Assembly (NCBI GenBank): GCA_030916975.1
Contig: JAUPVO010000037.1
Location: forward strand, 1 to 6,199
DNA: 6,199 bases
Direction of reading: 5' to 3'
From: Patescibacteria group bacterium
GTDB lineage: Bacteria > Patescibacteriota > Minisyncoccia > Phycocordibacterales > UBA5272
Part shown: in pieces, positions 5,104 to 6,199 of the stretch
Layout: every line of letters starts with the position of its first letter
Position numbering within the stretch: the first letter of the stretch is position 1
Program-made: the position numbers and the translations under genes
Notes under the pieces: model-generated
Database searches by the model: none
Told to the model about the DNA's origin: nothing
Seen by the model: only the letters and a program-made list of their open reading frames with translations

Positions 5104-6199
5104 TTATTCTAATCTTTCTATTTGGGCGCCGAGCGTAGCGAGGCGCTCTTCTATTCTTTCATATCCTCTATCGATCTGATCTATATTTTCTATCTCACTC
5201 ACCCCCGACGCTCCAAGTGTAGCTATTAATAAGGCTATCCCTGCTCTAATATCAGGACTGGACATTTTTCTGCTTACCAATTTACTTTTCCAATTATTAC
5301 CTATTACGACAACTCTATGCGGATCACACAAAACCACATTAGCCTTCATGGCTATGAGCTTATCAACAAAAAACATTCTGGCTTCGTACATTTTCTCATG
5401 CCACAGAACAGATCCTTCACATTGAAGACTGGCCACTATACCTACACTGAGTATATCTGGACTAATCATGGGCCAAGGTGAACTATATATATATCTAATA
5501 CTACCATCCATCATGGGAGCAATATTATATTTATCTAACTTCAAAACATTAATATCATCGCCAATTATCTCATACTTACAACCTAAATAATCAAACATTT
5601 TTAATGTTTGCCCGAGATATTTAACTCCAGCATTCTTAATTAAAATACTGCTTTTAGTTGCTATAGCTAAGGCCACAAAACTAGCTACTTCTACAAAATC
5701 TGGCAAAACCGTATGTTCGATCTCCTTTTCAAAACTTGTTAGAATGCTGCCATTTAATACAATTCTATTAGAGCCGGCTCCTTCTATGTTCATGCCTGAA
5801 TTATTTAAAAGTGATATCAACTGAGAGATATAAGTCTCAGAAGCTACATTAAAAATAGTAATGTTTTCACTTCCTATAGTGCTAGCCATAATAAGATTAG
5901 CAGTACCAGTCACAGAGGCTTCTTCTAAAAGGACTTCTTGATTCTTAATCATTTTATCCTTTTCTATAAAAAGATACTCATAGTCCCTATTGTCTGTTCG
6001 AAGAGCAACTCCGATTTTTAGAAAGGAAGAAATGTGAGTGTCAATTGGCCTTTTGCCTATTTTATCTCCTCCGGTCGAAGGTATAAAAGCTTTTTGGAAA
6101 CGTGAAAGAAGTGGGCCCATTAACATCAAAGATCCTCTTAACTTTTCTGCCATTTGAAAATATTCTTCACTTTCAAAAAACTTTTCATTCAAATTATTA
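5104..6199 (-). CDS. murA: UDP-N-acetylglucosamine 1-carboxyvinyltransferase (MurA), 5' partial
   Basis: This cytoplasmic enzyme transfers enolpyruvate from PEP to UDP-GlcNAc, the first committed step of peptidoglycan synthesis. The reading frame is open to the window edge. The first possible start inside, TTG at 6192, is not credible, because aligning LRGSLMLMGPLLSRF (18-32, numbering from that TTG) with E. coli MurA shows about 70 N-terminal residues missing, including the Lys22/Asn23 region. Visible landmarks on the same numbering are GGDKIGKRPIDTHI (41-54), with Arg48 and His53 matching E. coli Arg120 and His125; SPD with Asp246, matching the general base Asp305; Arg272 (YEARMFF); and IDRGYERIEERL (340-351) near the C-terminus. 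The residue equivalent to fosfomycin target Cys115 is Asp43 (codon GAT, 6066-6064). The C-terminus is complete at TAA 5106-5104. Confidence 0.95.
   Translation of the reverse strand, partial: NNLNEKFFESEEYFQMAEKLRGSLMLMGPLLSRFQKAFIPSTGGDKIGKRPIDTHISSFLKIGVALRTDNRDYEYLFIEKDKMIKNQEVLLEEASVTGTANLIMASTIGSENITIFNVASETYISQLISLLNNSGMNIEGAGSNRIVLNGSILTSFEKEIEHTVLPDFVEVASFVALAIATKSSILIKNAGVKYLGQTLKMFDYLGCKYEIIGDDINVLKLDKYNIAPMMDGSIRYIYSSPWPMISPDILSVGIVASLQCEGSVLWHEKMYEARMFFVDKLIAMKANVVLCDPHRVVVIGNNWKSKLVSRKMSSPDIRAGIALLIATLGASGVSEIENIDQIDRGYERIEERLATLGAQIERLE
5124..5148. repeat. GC-rich imperfect palindrome inside the 3' end of murA
   Basis: A 25-base block with 20 G/C bases stands out in otherwise AT-rich DNA. 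GCGCC (5126-5130) and GGCGC (5142-5146) form a perfect 5-bp stem around the core GAGCGTAGCGA. A second pairing, GAGCG/CGCTC on the minus strand, is also possible. It is coding and in frame (RLATLGA, the conserved MurA C-terminal helix) but uses codons such as CGC, CTC, ACG and GCC, unlike the AGA/TTA-rich surroundings. Similar GAGCGTAGCGAG-type short repeats are, to my recollection, scattered in some bacterial genomes. Confidence 0.6.

Noticed and set aside
6190..6192. TTG at 6192-6190 as the start of murA (362 residues).
   Set aside because: The frame stays open to the window edge, and the protein would lack about 70 conserved N-terminal residues. The gene is cut by the window, not truncated. 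The ATG at 6188 is out of frame.
1..6199. UGA recoded as glycine, as in some CPR lineages (Gracilibacteria, SR1).
   Set aside because: All genes are full length without in-frame TGA. No gene ends in TGA, but seven stops are too few to infer recoding.

Overview
This window is an AT-rich, gene-dense stretch of bacterial chromosome in which every supportable gene lies on the minus strand. Reading in the direction of transcription (high to low coordinates) the order is: murA (5' end outside the window), rsmI, a single-pass membrane protein with a four-cysteine motif, rodA, an adenylate kinase-family gene, map, an ECF-type RNA polymerase sigma factor, and the first 50 codons of a small membrane protein. 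I see no mobile element, CRISPR array, tRNA or rRNA. No gap between genes exceeds about 70 bases.

The combination suggests a Candidate Phyla Radiation (Patescibacteria, perhaps Parcubacteria) genome. The signs are compact AT-rich organisation, a short RsmI and adenylate kinase, and a cell-surface protein with a C-x13-C-x3-C-x3-C motif next to the membrane. This is inference from sequence flavour, not a phylogenetic test. All genes read through under the standard bacterial code. Stops are TAA (five) and TAG (two), and no in-frame TGA interrupts a gene.

Functionally, murA (first committed step of peptidoglycan precursor synthesis) and rodA (SEDS glycan polymerase) make this a cell-wall neighbourhood. 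It is mixed with housekeeping functions: rsmI (16S rRNA 2'-O-methylation), map (removal of N-terminal methionine) and a nucleotide kinase. The sigma factor and the membrane protein 4 bases downstream look like a signalling pair. MurA carries Asp where fosfomycin-sensitive enzymes have the reactive Cys, so intrinsic fosfomycin resistance is predicted.

The most striking non-coding signal is promoter placement. Four genes (rsmI, the Cys-motif protein, the adenylate kinase and map) each have a perfect extended -10 box (TGnTATAAT) ending only 6 or 7 bases before the ATG. The transcript is therefore predicted to start at, or one base before, the start codon, giving leaderless mRNAs. The sigma-factor gene has a looser version. 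rodA, which lies inside a two-gene unit, instead has a Shine-Dalgarno sequence (TAAGG, 7 bases from ATG). The genes therefore appear to be separately promoted, leaderless units rather than one long operon.
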